This document shows, piece after piece, positions 7,718 to 16,420 of a DNA stretch of 64,000 nucleotides. Made by a program: the position numbers and the translations under genes. Within the stretch, counting starts at the first letter, position 1. Each line of letters begins with the position of its first letter. Origin of the DNA: an uncultured Flavobacteriaceae bacterium (GTDB taxonomy: Bacteria > Bacteroidota > Bacteroidia > Flavobacteriales > Flavobacteriaceae); assembly GCA_937901915.1 (NCBI GenBank), contig CALGUD010000153.1, positions 1 through 64,000 of the forward strand, read 5' to 3'. Under the pieces are notes generated by a model that searched no databases, was not told where the DNA came from, and saw only the letters and a program-made list of their open reading frames with translations.

Positions 7718-9430
7718 ATGAATGAATATTATTATAGCGAACCACTGGAAGAATACGATGCAATTGTAGTTGGAACTGGTATTTCAGGGGGTTGGGCAGC
7801 AAAGGAGTTATGTGAGAAAGGACTAAAGACGTTGGTTCTGGAACGCGGAAGAATGGTAAAACATATTGAAGATTATCCTACCATGCATATGGATCCCTGG
7901 GATTTTAAATTTAAGGGCCAGCAAACCCGGGAAGATATACAAAATCAATTAAAGCAAAACAGGACAGGTTATACAACTAATGAAGTAAGTAAGCATTGGT
8001 TCGTTGATGATTTAAAGCATCCTTATAATGAAATAAAACGCTTTGACTGGATGCGGGGATATCATGTAGGCGGACGATCCATAATGTGGGGCCGTCAAAG
8101 TTACCGTTTAAGTGAAATGGATTTTGAAGCAAACATAACTGATGGGCACGGAGTAGATTGGCCGGTACGTTATAAAGATATTAAACCATGGTATGATTAT
8201 GTTGAAGGGTTCATAGGAGTTAGTGGAAATTTAGACGGACTGCCTCAGCTCCCCGATGGTAATTTTTTACCACCCATAGAGTTTAATTGTGTGGAAAAAG
8301 TTGTTGTTGATAATATAGCCCAAAATTATACAGACAGGATTTTTACCATAGGACGGGTAGCAAATTTAACAGGGACTAAGACATTTGAAGGAAGAAGTAG
8401 CTGTCAATTTAGAAACCGGTGTATTAGAGGATGTCCTTTTGGAGCATATTTCAGTAGTAATTCTTCTACACTGCCTGCAGCAGAAAGAACGGGAAATATG
8501 ACAATGAGGCCAAACTCGATTGTTCATGAAGTAATATATGATGCCGATTCTAAAAAGGCTACCGGTGTAAGGGTTATTGATACGGTAACTAATGAAAAAA
8601 TGGAATTTAAAGCTAAAGTGATCTTCCTATGTGCTTCTGCAATAGCCTCTGCATCTATATTGATGCAATCTAAATCCGATCGTTTTGAAAACGGACTAGG
8701 GAATGACTCAGGTGAATTAGGATGTAATATCATGGATCATCATCTTGGAGTAGGCGCCTCCGGAAAATATGATGGTTTCCACGATCAATATTATAAAGGA
8801 AGAAGGCCAACCGGGATATATGTTCCCAGGTTCAGGAATTTAGGAGACAGTAAAACTAAAACCAATTTCCTCAGGGGATATGGTTATCAAGGAGGGGCGA
8901 GCAGAGGCGATTGGAGTGAAGGAATTGCAGAACTTGCTTATGGAAAAGAATTCAAAGAGAAAATCATGGAACCGGGTGACTGGAGTTTTGGAATGGGAGG
9001 TTTTGGCGAATGTTTGCCATACCATGAAAATAAAATGACCCTGAATTATGATAAACTTGATGATTGGGGATTACCTACTGTAACCTTTGATGCTGAATTT
9101 AAAGAGAATGAACTAAAAATGCGTGAAGATATGGCCGAGCAGGGAGCTGAGATGCTTACCAAAGCAGGTCTAAAAGATGTCCATTCATTCAACAGTAAAC
9201 CTTCTATCGGATTAGGGATACACGAAATGGGCACTGCCCGGATGGGAAGAGACCCTAAAACCTCTGTTTTAAACGGGTTTAACCAAGTACATAGTGTTCC
9301 TAATGTGTTTGTAACTGATGGTGCATTTATGACATCAGCCAGTTGTGTAAACCCATCGTTAACATACATGGCTTTTACTGCCAGGGCAGTTGATCATGCA
9401 GTGAAACAATTAAAAAATGGCTTAATTTAG
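7718..9430 (+). CDS. GMC-family FAD oxidoreductase, large subunit
   Basis: This complete 570-residue GMC flavoprotein has an ADP-binding motif at about residues 14-28 (VVGTGISGGWAAKEL) and the FAD segment GYHVGGRSIMWGR. The C terminus has the GMC active-site region: GIHEMGTARMGRDP followed by VTDGAFMTSASCVNPSLTYMA. A cysteine-rich insert (CQFRNRCIRGCPFG), also seen in the paralogue at 49137, could hold an iron-sulfur cluster or a structural metal. There is no signal peptide, so co-export with the small subunit encoded 5 nt downstream is likely. The probable role is oxidation of a sugar ring hydroxyl, possibly C3, with electrons passed to cytochrome or quinone. Confidence 0.93.
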   Translation: MNEYYYSEPLEEYDAIVVGTGISGGWAAKELCEKGLKTLVLERGRMVKHIEDYPTMHMDPWDFKFKGQQTREDIQNQLKQNRTGYTTNEVSKHWFVDDLKHPYNEIKRFDWMRGYHVGGRSIMWGRQSYRLSEMDFEANITDGHGVDWPVRYKDIKPWYDYVEGFIGVSGNLDGLPQLPDGNFLPPIEFNCVEKVVVDNIAQNYTDRIFTIGRVANLTGTKTFEGRSSCQFRNRCIRGCPFGAYFSSNSSTLPAAERTGNMTMRPNSIVHEVIYDADSKKATGVRVIDTVTNEKMEFKAKVIFLCASAIASASILMQSKSDRFENGLGNDSGELGCNIMDHHLGVGASGKYDGFHDQYYKGRRPTGIYVPRFRNLGDSKTKTNFLRGYGYQGGASRGDWSEGIAELAYGKEFKEKIMEPGDWSFGMGGFGECLPYHENKMTLNYDKLDDWGLPTVTFDAEFKENELKMREDMAEQGAEMLTKAGLKDVHSFNSKPSIGLGIHEMGTARMGRDPKTSVLNGFNQVHSVPNVFVTDGAFMTSASCVNPSLTYMAFTARAVDHAVKQLKNGLI

Positions 9431-9435
9431 GAATT

Positions 9436-10008
9436 ATGAACAGAAGAAATGCACTAAAAAATATGGGTATGACAATGGGTTATGTAGTTGCCACCCCTAC
9501 TGTAATAAGTATTTTGCAAAGCTGTAAAAGAGAAGTTCAATTAGCATGGACGCCTGCTTTTTTTTCAGCTGAAGAGGCTAAAATGATTGAAGGATTGTCA
9601 GACCTTATATTACCTAAAACGGATACACCCGGAGCTAAGGAGCTCAATATACCCATGTTTATAGACAGCTATATCAATGAAGTTTCCAGTGTTGAAGATG
9701 GTGAACAGGCTAAAGTAATGGCTTCTGCTACCCTTAAGGAGCTCGGTGGTGCTGATGCTTCCGTTGAAGAATATGATGCCTTACTTTCAAAATATCTGAA
9801 AGCTAATGATGAAGAAATAAAAGGTTATAACGAGGATGAAAAACTGGTTTCAGAATTTGTAACCCAGATTAGGAGTATGAGCATTTGGGCTTTTAGAACC
9901 AGTGAACATATAGGTGAAAATGTAATGGCGTATGATCCTATTCCCGGGGCTAATATAGGGTGTGGATCTTTGGAAGAATTAACCGGAGGCAAGGCCTGGT
10001 CTTTATAA
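9436..10008 (+). CDS. Gluconate 2-dehydrogenase subunit 3 family lipoprotein
   Basis: A 190-residue small subunit paired with the preceding GMC protein. It starts with a twin-arginine signal (MNRRNALKN) and reaches a lipobox Cys30 (ILQSC), so it should be a Tat-dependent lipoprotein. The family signature LSDLILPKTDTPGAKEL appears near residue 55 and the C terminus ends LTGGKAWSL. Order here is GMC then small subunit, the reverse of the other two pairs in the window, so the pairs have been rearranged independently. Confidence 0.9.
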   Translation: MNRRNALKNMGMTMGYVVATPTVISILQSCKREVQLAWTPAFFSAEEAKMIEGLSDLILPKTDTPGAKELNIPMFIDSYINEVSSVEDGEQAKVMASATLKELGGADASVEEYDALLSKYLKANDEEIKGYNEDEKLVSEFVTQIRSMSIWAFRTSEHIGENVMAYDPIPGANIGCGSLEELTGGKAWSL

Positions 10009-10182
10009 TTTAAACCCTCTATAAATACAAAGCTGTTACTTTAGATGCGTTATCAGGAGGAAATCTGATCGCTTAGATAGAGTCACACTTTATCCCTGTG
10101 CTTATTTGGTATTGACCACAGCGGAAGGAAACTTTTGGACTAAACTTCTTCATATTTACAATTATTCCTAATACATTTTTAA

Positions 10183-10266
10183 ACTCTGAAAGAGTTTCAT
10201 ACAAATAACCTGGGTTTACCTTTGGTTAGAAGAACACGGTAAATCCCAACCCCGAAGGGGTTGAAC
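10183..10266. repeat. Three-hairpin dispersed-type element
   Basis: Three short stems follow one another: AACTCTGAAAGAGTT, then GGGTTTACC pairing with GGTAAATCC across about 20 nt, then AACCCCGAAGGGGTT. This layout resembles a repeat family I recall from intergenic regions of many Bacteroidota. Only one copy is in the window, so its repeat nature rests on memory and shape. Confidence 0.5.
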
Positions 10267-10285
10267 TTAATTATTTGTCACCACC

Positions 10286-10386
10286 CATCCAGCTATTTAT
10301 AATCATCACACTTCTACTACGATGTTAAGGGAAAGATAGTGTTTCAGAAAAAATTAACGGTTTCTTATATCGAATCGGGTTAATTA
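10286..10386. repeat. Imperfect repeat, copy 1 (partner at 14847-14941)
   Basis: Shares CATCCARCTATTT, GATAGTGTTTCAG and TTTCWTATAT blocks, in the same order and orientation, with 14847-14941. One copy precedes each of the two B12-related transcription units. Confidence 0.6.
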
Positions 10387-10411
10387 TATTAATTTTGTCG
10401 CTGTTTTGGTA

Positions 10412-10700
10412 ACATGTATATTTTATCATGCATGTTTTAAAAGGGAATCAAGTGAGATATATTGATTATGAAAGCTGAAAAGCAGATTTATGATTTACAT
10501 CAAACATCTTAAATCAAATTTCAAAATCATTTCAATTCTTGAACTGTCCCCGCAGCTGTAAGCTTAGTTTCGGCACATCGAAACGCTTGTTGCAACTTCA
10601 AAACCACTGAGTAACGTGTTTAATTTGCCAATTTATTGTTGGTTTAAACCTGGAACTTGGGAAGGTATGCAACAAGACGCAAGTCAGAAGACCTGCCAGA
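10412..10700 (+). promoter_or_regulatory. Cobalamin (adenosylcobalamin) riboswitch
   Basis: The element contains the B12-box CTGTCCCCGCAGCTGTAAGC at 10544-10563. Upstream is the TTAAAAGGGAA segment near 10436-10446. Downstream are CCACTGAG (about 10604) and the closing helix GGGAAGGT ... GTCAGAAGACCTGCC (10659-10697). Order and spacing match the class I cobalamin riboswitch. It ends about 130 nt before the BtuB-like receptor gene and should repress it when cobalamin is plentiful. The exact 5' border is approximate. Confidence 0.93.
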
Positions 10701-10828
10701 ACAGATTATTTTATTCAGGGCTTTCGGGTGAAAGGCAATGAAGAAGCAATCTGTTTTATATAGGTTCCATCTTTATTTTTACCGAAAGTTCATAGTGTTT
10801 AACCAAATAAAAATTAAACTATTACACT

Positions 10829-12745
10829 ATGAACAAAAAATTTGTTCTCAACAAAAAAAGTACACTGCATACAAGTGTATTTGCAGTACTCTTATTGAGT
10901 ACGGGCCAAAACCTCTTTGGCCAGGAAAAAGATTCTTTAACAACCCGCGATCTCGATGAGGTGGTGGTTACCGGCACAAAGTTTAAAATCCCGGTAGAAA
11001 AATCCGGAAAAACCATTTACAAACTTAACAGTGAGGACCTGCAAAGAAGTGCAGGAAAATCAGTAGCTGATGTTCTGAATGAAGTTCCCGGGATTCAAAT
11101 GGATGGTAATTTCGGATCGCCCGGAACCAATGTGAGTTATTACGTGAGAGGAGGGAGGAATAAAAACACCCTCATTTTAATTGACGGAGTCCCACTGAAT
11201 GACCCTTCTTCTATTGACGCTTTTTTTGATTTACGGCTTCTCCCGTTAAATCAGATTGAGTCCATTGAAATTCTTAAAGGCGGGTTAAGTACGCTTTACG
11301 GCACGGGTGCTTCAGCGGCAGTCATCAACATTAAGTTACTGGACACATACAAAAGTAAAAGTCAGCGTACGCTGGATTTTAACGTTGGATCTTATGATTC
11401 ATATGCTGCCAGTGCAGGGGCAATGGGAAGCATACATGATTTTTCATACCTGGTTAACGGGAGCTTATCTTTCTCGCAGGGATTTTCATCAGCCTCTGCA
11501 GATAATTCGTCGGTTCCCTTCGATAGGGATGGTTTTGAGCAACAAAATGTTTTAGTAAAACTTGGTTATAAATTGACCGATCGGTTTTCTTTAAATTTTG
11601 TTACAGCCTATGACAGTTTTGAGTCCGAATATGATGATGGCGCATTTGCCGACGGTGATAACCTTCAGCTTAATAACCAGTTCAGGATTGGTATTACACC
11701 CACTTTTACCTATAAAAACGGCCAAGTAGCATTAAAAACCATTTATAATCAAAGTGACCGGGAGTTCAGAAGCAGTTTTCCATCACAATCTGAAGGTAAA
11801 AATATTCAGGCAGATTTAACTCATGAGCATCGATTTACAGATAATTTAAAGGCATTATGGGGTGTTAATTATCAAAACCCATCTTATAAGGACCAGGTAA
11901 GCGAATTTGATGATAATAAATTCACCATTATGGATCCCTATGCCTCTGTTTTTTATGAAACGCAATCCGGATTTAATGTACATGCAGGAATAAGGCTTAA
12001 TACACATTCTGAATACGACATGAATTTTTTGTATAATGTAAATCCGTCGTATTTATTTTCAATTAATGATGATGTGAAAGTTAAATTACTGGCTTCGGTT
12101 GCCACTGCATATATCACACCGTCACTTTATCAAATTAATTCTTCATTGTATGGGAATAGAGAATTGGATCCTGAAAGTTCTTTAAATTATGAAGGTGGAT
12201 TTTCACTGTACATTTCAGATTCATTTACCTTAAATGGTGTGTATTTTATAAGAGAAGAAAGTGACCCTATAGACTTTGTGTCGTTATATGATGATTCAGG
12301 AAATTATATTGGCGGACAATACCAGAATGTGGCAAACGATCGGAAATTGCAGGGTTTCGAAGCTGATTTTAATTTTAAACCGATCAGTATATTATCGATA
12401 TCAGCCGATTATTCCCATGTTTCAACTGACGATGTTACCACGTTTTACAGGATTCCGGAAGATAAGTTTGGTATAAACCTGAATGTAACCCCAGTGGAAA
12501 AAACACAGGTATCGTTCAATTTTAATCACACAGGTAAACGGACCATTTTTGATTACAACAGTTTTTCAGAAATTCAGCTGGATAATTTTAACCAGTTAGA
12601 TGCCTACCTGCAACATGATATGATAAAAGACAAAGTTATTGTGTACTCGTCTTTCAGAAATATTCTCGATTCCGATTTTACCGGGCAATACGGTTTCAAC
12701 ACCAGGGGGTTTAATTTTACTCTTGGTGCCAAATATAAATTTTAA
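10829..12745 (+). CDS. btuB: TonB-dependent receptor, BtuB-like cobalamin transporter
   Basis: This 638-residue protein has a signal peptide ending near residue 31 (NLFGQ) and a TonB box LDEVVVTGT at residues 42-50. The plug domain carries DVLNEVPGIQMDG and YYVRGGRNKNTLILIDGVP, and a beta barrel ends in an aromatic residue (FTLGAKYKF). The length matches BtuB and is shorter than SusC-type receptors, and no carboxypeptidase-regulatory domain is present. The cobalamin riboswitch upstream sets the substrate. It should import B12 across the outer membrane. The next gene begins 16 nt later. Confidence 0.93.
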   Translation: MNKKFVLNKKSTLHTSVFAVLLLSTGQNLFGQEKDSLTTRDLDEVVVTGTKFKIPVEKSGKTIYKLNSEDLQRSAGKSVADVLNEVPGIQMDGNFGSPGTNVSYYVRGGRNKNTLILIDGVPLNDPSSIDAFFDLRLLPLNQIESIEILKGGLSTLYGTGASAAVINIKLLDTYKSKSQRTLDFNVGSYDSYAASAGAMGSIHDFSYLVNGSLSFSQGFSSASADNSSVPFDRDGFEQQNVLVKLGYKLTDRFSLNFVTAYDSFESEYDDGAFADGDNLQLNNQFRIGITPTFTYKNGQVALKTIYNQSDREFRSSFPSQSEGKNIQADLTHEHRFTDNLKALWGVNYQNPSYKDQVSEFDDNKFTIMDPYASVFYETQSGFNVHAGIRLNTHSEYDMNFLYNVNPSYLFSINDDVKVKLLASVATAYITPSLYQINSSLYGNRELDPESSLNYEGGFSLYISDSFTLNGVYFIREESDPIDFVSLYDDSGNYIGGQYQNVANDRKLQGFEADFNFKPISILSISADYSHVSTDDVTTFYRIPEDKFGINLNVTPVEKTQVSFNFNHTGKRTIFDYNSFSEIQLDNFNQLDAYLQHDMIKDKVIVYSSFRNILDSDFTGQYGFNTRGFNFTLGAKYKF

Positions 12746-12761
12746 TTCAAAATATTAAAGA

Positions 12762-13364
12762 ATGAATAAGCAATTAAACATCCGTTTTATTATTTTAATA
12801 TCTGTTACGGTATTGATAGGTTTTTTCAGGGTCATAGCACATAAACTTGACTTAGGGTCTTTTGCCAATTTTACACCTATCGGGGCCATGGCTCTTTTTG
12901 GAGGCGCATATTTCAGAAGTTATGATAAGGCCTTTTTATTCCCAATTGCCACACTATTTTTGAGTGATCTTATTTTAATGCAGGTATTTTATTCAGAGCA
13001 TTCCACCGGACTTTTATATAAAGGCTGGTACTGGACATACATGGCATTTGCCCTCATGGTTTTAATAGGAAGGCTTATTAAAAAGGTAAATGTCAAGAAC
13101 TTTATTTTCTCTGCTTTAGCTGCAGCGCTCGTACATTGGCTTATTGCCGATTTTGGGGTATGGTATGGCGGAGGTACCAACCTGGCAACCGGAAAGTTAT
13201 ATCCGCCAACTTTTAAAGGACTTATGGAATGCTACATGATGGCTATTCCTTATATGAAAAATATGTTGTTGGGTAATTTAATATATGGAGCCATCCTATT
13301 TGGCTCTTTTGAATTGGCGCAGCGTAAATATCCTGCACTGCTAAAACCTGTTTACAATGTTTAA
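12762..13364 (+). CDS. DUF6580-family integral membrane protein, candidate B12 transport component
   Basis: A 200-residue protein with about five or six hydrophobic segments. It contains FTPIGAMALFGGAYF and a Tyr/Trp-rich WYWTYMAFALMVLIGRL stretch. Size and the ANFTPIGA region recall ECF-type substrate-capture (S) components, but no EcfA or EcfT is nearby. It lies within the riboswitch-controlled operon, overlapping the BtuF-like gene by 8 nt. It is therefore a candidate inner-membrane step for cobalamin or a precursor. That role is inferred from context only. Confidence 0.75.
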   Translation: MNKQLNIRFIILISVTVLIGFFRVIAHKLDLGSFANFTPIGAMALFGGAYFRSYDKAFLFPIATLFLSDLILMQVFYSEHSTGLLYKGWYWTYMAFALMVLIGRLIKKVNVKNFIFSALAAALVHWLIADFGVWYGGGTNLATGKLYPPTFKGLMECYMMAIPYMKNMLLGNLIYGAILFGSFELAQRKYPALLKPVYNV

Positions 13365-14277
13365 AGTCTGTTCATTTTTACCGGCAGCTACAACTATGAT
13401 TCAGCAGTTAGGACTGGAAAAATATTTATGCGGTGTTACTTTTGAATGTCCTTCCGATGAACCTAAAGTGGTACGTTCTCACCTTGAAGGTAATAGTTTG
13501 TCGAGCGATGAAATAGAAAAGGTAGTTTCGGGTTACAGCCGGAAGGGGAAAAGCCTTTATTACCTGGATGAGGAATTGCTTAATGAATTATCACCGGATA
13601 TTATCTTCATTCAGGAAGTATGTGAAGTTTGCCAGATTGATTTAAGTTATGTGGAAAAAGCGGTTTCTAAGCTAAAAAAACAACCCATTCTTATTCCGTT
13701 AACGCCCAAAAATCTGGATGATGTTTATCAAAATGCGATTACCATAGCAAAAGCGTTGAATGAAGAGCAGGCTGCTTATAAGTTACTGGCAGGTTTAAAA
13801 AAGCGTACAGATTATATTACCGATCAATTGCGGGCCTATAATGCTCCGGTAAAAAGGGTGATGGTTATAGAATGGATGAAACCGGTTTATAATTGCGGAC
13901 ACTGGATACCCTTCCAGATAACATTGGCAGGAGGGGTAGATATGTTGTCTAACCCTTCCGGATATTCTGTTCACGTAGATTGGGATAAAATTGTAAAATA
14001 CAATCCTGAAGTCCTGGTTATTGCCCCTTGCGGATTTGATATCGAAAGAACGCGTATGGAGTTGGAAGTACTCACTTCAAGGCCGGGATGGGAAACTATA
14101 AAAGCAGTAGCCGATGAAAAGGTTTATCTGGCCGATGCAGACCTTTTTACACAACCGGGGACAAAATTAATTGACGGTGTAGAACTGTTATCAGCATTGT
14201 TTCACCCGGAAATTTTTAAAATGAAACCGGAGTATAAGCAAAAATACAGTTCGGTTTACCACCAAATAAATGTGTAA
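13357..14277 (+). CDS. BtuF-like cobalamin-binding protein without signal peptide
   Basis: This 306-residue protein matches the type III periplasmic binding fold used by BtuF. The N terminus MFKVCSFLPAATTMIQQLG equals the start of mature BtuF, LSPDIIFIQEVCEVC is the first-lobe segment, and VHVDWDKIVKYNPEVLVIAPCG is a second-lobe segment. There is no signal peptide or lipobox, although periplasmic binding proteins need one. No BtuC or BtuD is nearby. It may act in the cytoplasm as a cobalamin-binding or trafficking protein. It is in the riboswitch operon and overlaps the preceding gene by 8 nt. Confidence 0.88.
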   Translation: MFKVCSFLPAATTMIQQLGLEKYLCGVTFECPSDEPKVVRSHLEGNSLSSDEIEKVVSGYSRKGKSLYYLDEELLNELSPDIIFIQEVCEVCQIDLSYVEKAVSKLKKQPILIPLTPKNLDDVYQNAITIAKALNEEQAAYKLLAGLKKRTDYITDQLRAYNAPVKRVMVIEWMKPVYNCGHWIPFQITLAGGVDMLSNPSGYSVHVDWDKIVKYNPEVLVIAPCGFDIERTRMELEVLTSRPGWETIKAVADEKVYLADADLFTQPGTKLIDGVELLSALFHPEIFKMKPEYKQKYSSVYHQINV

Positions 14278-14289
14278 CTGCAGTAAAAG

Positions 14290-14634
14290 ATGGAAAAGGT
14301 GTGTTCAAAATGTAACGTTGAGTTTGTATGCGAATCAGCTTGCTGGTGTGGAGACTTTCCCAGGATTATGCCTATGGATCCTACACGGGGTTGTATATGC
14401 AGAAATTGCCTGAAAAATGAGCTTTTGGATAAAATTGAAAAGTGGATGAATCCGCTTACTGTTACCAACTGCATTAAAATTAAAGAACTTGGCCGGCCGA
14501 AAAAGCTGATTGAAGGCATAGATTATACATTGAACAACAAGGGGCAAATGGTATTGTCATCATGGTTTTTAATGCGAAGAGGGCATTGTTGCGGTAATGG
14601 ATGTGCGAATTGCCCCTATGAGAAAATTGTTTAA
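14290..14634 (+). CDS. Cysteine-rich CWC family plus DUF5522 small protein
   Basis: A 114-residue protein built from two metal-binding-like modules. The N-terminal module has CSKCNVEFVCES and CWCGDFPRIM, with CICRNCL closing a probable zinc site (cysteine-rich CWC family). The C-terminal module has the DUF5522 signature GIDYTLNNKGQMVLSSWFL and RRGHCCGNGCANCPY. It follows the BtuF-like gene by 12 nt in the same operon. The function is unknown, and the conserved placement suggests a part in cobalamin handling. Confidence 0.82.
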   Translation: MEKVCSKCNVEFVCESACWCGDFPRIMPMDPTRGCICRNCLKNELLDKIEKWMNPLTVTNCIKIKELGRPKKLIEGIDYTLNNKGQMVLSSWFLMRRGHCCGNGCANCPYEKIV

Positions 14635-14979
14635 TATCAGATTGATACAGAATTGATTAAGTGTAGCATAGTTATGTTTTTACTTATTTTCCTTTCTTTT
14701 GCTCGCCCAAAAGAATGAAATCGAGCTTGCGAGATTCACGAGCACCTTTTATGAAATTAAAAATTTGCGAGTAAACAAAGAAAACGGCGCCTAATCTGAG
14801 GATTTTTTTCTAACTATTCTGCAGATTAGGATTTTGCCAGCGCGCCATCCAACTATTTGCCAATCATTCAATAGGATATTGTTAGTGATAGTGTTTCAGG
14901 AAAAAATCGGCTTTTCATATATAGAACCATGGTTATTTAAAGTAGCATATAACAACCGCATAAATTTAAACTTAAACAA
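14635..14979. other. Intergenic region with degenerate dispersed repeat sequence
   Basis: About 345 nt without a gene. The stretch near 14690-14790 (GCTCGCCCAAAAGAA and later ACAAAGAAAACGGCGCC) resembles a repeat widely seen in Bacteroidota intergenic regions. A 9-bp inverted repeat (CCTAATCTG at 14790-14798, CAGATTAGG at 14822-14830) follows, then the repeat copy at 14847-14941. No riboswitch is visible before the DUF71 pair. Confidence 0.5.
14847..14941. repeat. Imperfect repeat, copy 2 (partner at 10286-10386)
   Basis: Direct-orientation relative of 10286-10386, sharing CATCCAACTATTT, GATAGTGTTTCAG and TTTCATATAT blocks. It ends 38 nt before the first DUF71 gene, so it could also hold its promoter region. 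Confidence 0.6.
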
Positions 14980-15711
14980 ATGATAAAAAGTGTTTTTAAC
15001 TGGAGTGGGGGAAAAGACAGTTCGCTGGCTTTATATCATATTTTGAATGAAAAGAAATATGATGTTTCATGTTTAATGACTACTGTAAATTCAAAATTTG
15101 ACAGGATCTCCATGCATGGTGTACGCAAAGAGTTGTTGTACGCACAAGGGGAGTCTATAGGGCTTCCTGTAAAAGAAATACGGTTGCCCGAAATGCCTTC
15201 GATGAATGAATATGATTCCATAATGAAAAAAGTATTGACTCAACTTAAGGAAGAGGAGATCACACATAGTATTTTCGGCGATATTTTTTTGGAAGACCTG
15301 AAACAATACCGGGAGCAAAAGCTGAGTGAAGTAGGGTTAAAAGGCCATTTTCCACTTTGGAAAAGAGATACAAAAGAATTGGTACACGAATTCCTGGACC
15401 TGGGGTTTAAAACCATTGTAGTATGTGTAAAATCCGAATTATTAAGCCAGGAATTTGCCGGGAGGGTTATAGATAAAGATTTTTTGAAAGACTTACCCCC
15501 TAATGTAGACCCGTGTGGTGAAAACGGTGAATTCCATACGTTTGTTTTTGACGGGCCTATCTTCAAAAAACCTATTGATTTTTCTATGGGTGAAAAAGTG
15601 TATAAAACCTATGCGGCACCAAAAGATAAAAATGATACTTGTTTCTCTACATCACCGGATAAACATAAAGAAGCCGGATTTCATTATTGTGATTTAATTC
15701 CGGTATCATGA
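14980..15711 (+). CDS. DUF71/COG2102 PP-loop ATPase (B12-salvage type), first copy
   Basis: This 243-residue protein is an adenine nucleotide alpha hydrolase. It has the PP-loop SGGKDSSLAL at residues 10-19, the segment IFGDIFLEDLK, and the family signature DPCGENGEFHTFVFDGP near residue 175. The archaeal and eukaryotic relatives are diphthine-ammonia ligases. Bacteria lack diphthamide, and published comparative genomics assigned a bacterial DUF71 subgroup to B12 salvage. Its position next to the cobalamin operon fits that. A tail of about 30 residues after the domain contains DTCFSTSPDKHKEAGFHYC and is absent from the second copy. Confidence 0.88.
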   Translation: MIKSVFNWSGGKDSSLALYHILNEKKYDVSCLMTTVNSKFDRISMHGVRKELLYAQGESIGLPVKEIRLPEMPSMNEYDSIMKKVLTQLKEEEITHSIFGDIFLEDLKQYREQKLSEVGLKGHFPLWKRDTKELVHEFLDLGFKTIVVCVKSELLSQEFAGRVIDKDFLKDLPPNVDPCGENGEFHTFVFDGPIFKKPIDFSMGEKVYKTYAAPKDKNDTCFSTSPDKHKEAGFHYCDLIPVS

Positions 15712-16355
15712 GTATAAAAACAATGTGCTCGTGGAGTGGGGGCAAGGACAGTTGTTTTGCCTTAATGAATGCGATGTCTGCCGGATATAAACCTGTTGTT
15801 TTGCTTAATATGATGAATGAAAATGGAAAAATATCAAGGTCGCATGGATTACCACATGCAATTTTAGACCGTCAGGCCCGGGCTATGAACCTGCCAATAA
15901 TTAAAGTTCCCGCAACGTGGAATGATTATGAGAAAAAATTCATTGATACTCTTAAGGGTATCACAGGAAAATATCATCTTGAAACCGCTGTTTTTGGTGA
16001 TATTGACCTGCAACCTCACCGGGAATGGGAAGAAAAAGTATGTGGTGCTGTCGGAATTAAGGCTGTTCTCCCTCTTTGGGGTAAAAATAGGAAAGAATTA
16101 GTATATGAAATAATAGACCGTAATATTCATGCCATTATTGTATCCTGCAACACAACGATGGGCGAAAAATTCTTAGGACAGCGAATTACTAAAAAGCTGG
16201 TTGATAAACTTGAAAAAATGGGAATTGATGCCTGTGGGGAAAATGGCGAATATCATACAGCGGTTATAAATTGCCCTCTTTTTTCCAATAAAATTGAATT
16301 GCCGGCATTTGATAAAGCAACCCACAAAGAATATTGTTTTTTAACCTGGAATTAG
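15708..16355 (+). CDS. DUF71/COG2102 PP-loop ATPase, second tandem copy
   Basis: This 215-residue paralogue of the preceding gene overlaps it by ATGA. It has SGGKDSCFAL at the PP-loop, VFGDIDLQPHREW and DACGENGEYHTAVINCP, so all visible catalytic signatures are kept. It lacks the extra C-terminal tail of the first copy. Two intact and diverged copies in tandem suggest a heteromer or two related amidation or ligation steps in corrinoid salvage, but this is inference. The unit ends in a strong hairpin shared with the convergent gene. Confidence 0.88.
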   Translation: MSIKTMCSWSGGKDSCFALMNAMSAGYKPVVLLNMMNENGKISRSHGLPHAILDRQARAMNLPIIKVPATWNDYEKKFIDTLKGITGKYHLETAVFGDIDLQPHREWEEKVCGAVGIKAVLPLWGKNRKELVYEIIDRNIHAIIVSCNTTMGEKFLGQRITKKLVDKLEKMGIDACGENGEYHTAVINCPLFSNKIELPAFDKATHKEYCFLTWN

Positions 16356-16420
16356 TAAAAGAGGCTGCTTTAAAATGAATATAAAATTAAGAAATTTAGA
16401 AGAATGTAAAGAAAAGAAAT

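Larger units (their letters stand above)
10009..10411. other. Non-coding region upstream of the B12 riboswitch
   Basis: About 400 nt with no credible gene. It contains a three-hairpin repeat-like element (10183-10266) and one copy of an imperfect repeat (10286-10386), both listed separately. The first 170 nt show nothing recognisable. Confidence 0.6.

Noticed and set aside
10738..10959. Short open frame in the B12 leader
   Set aside because: It overlaps the region between riboswitch and receptor start, has no domain and is out of frame with the receptor. It is likely chance.
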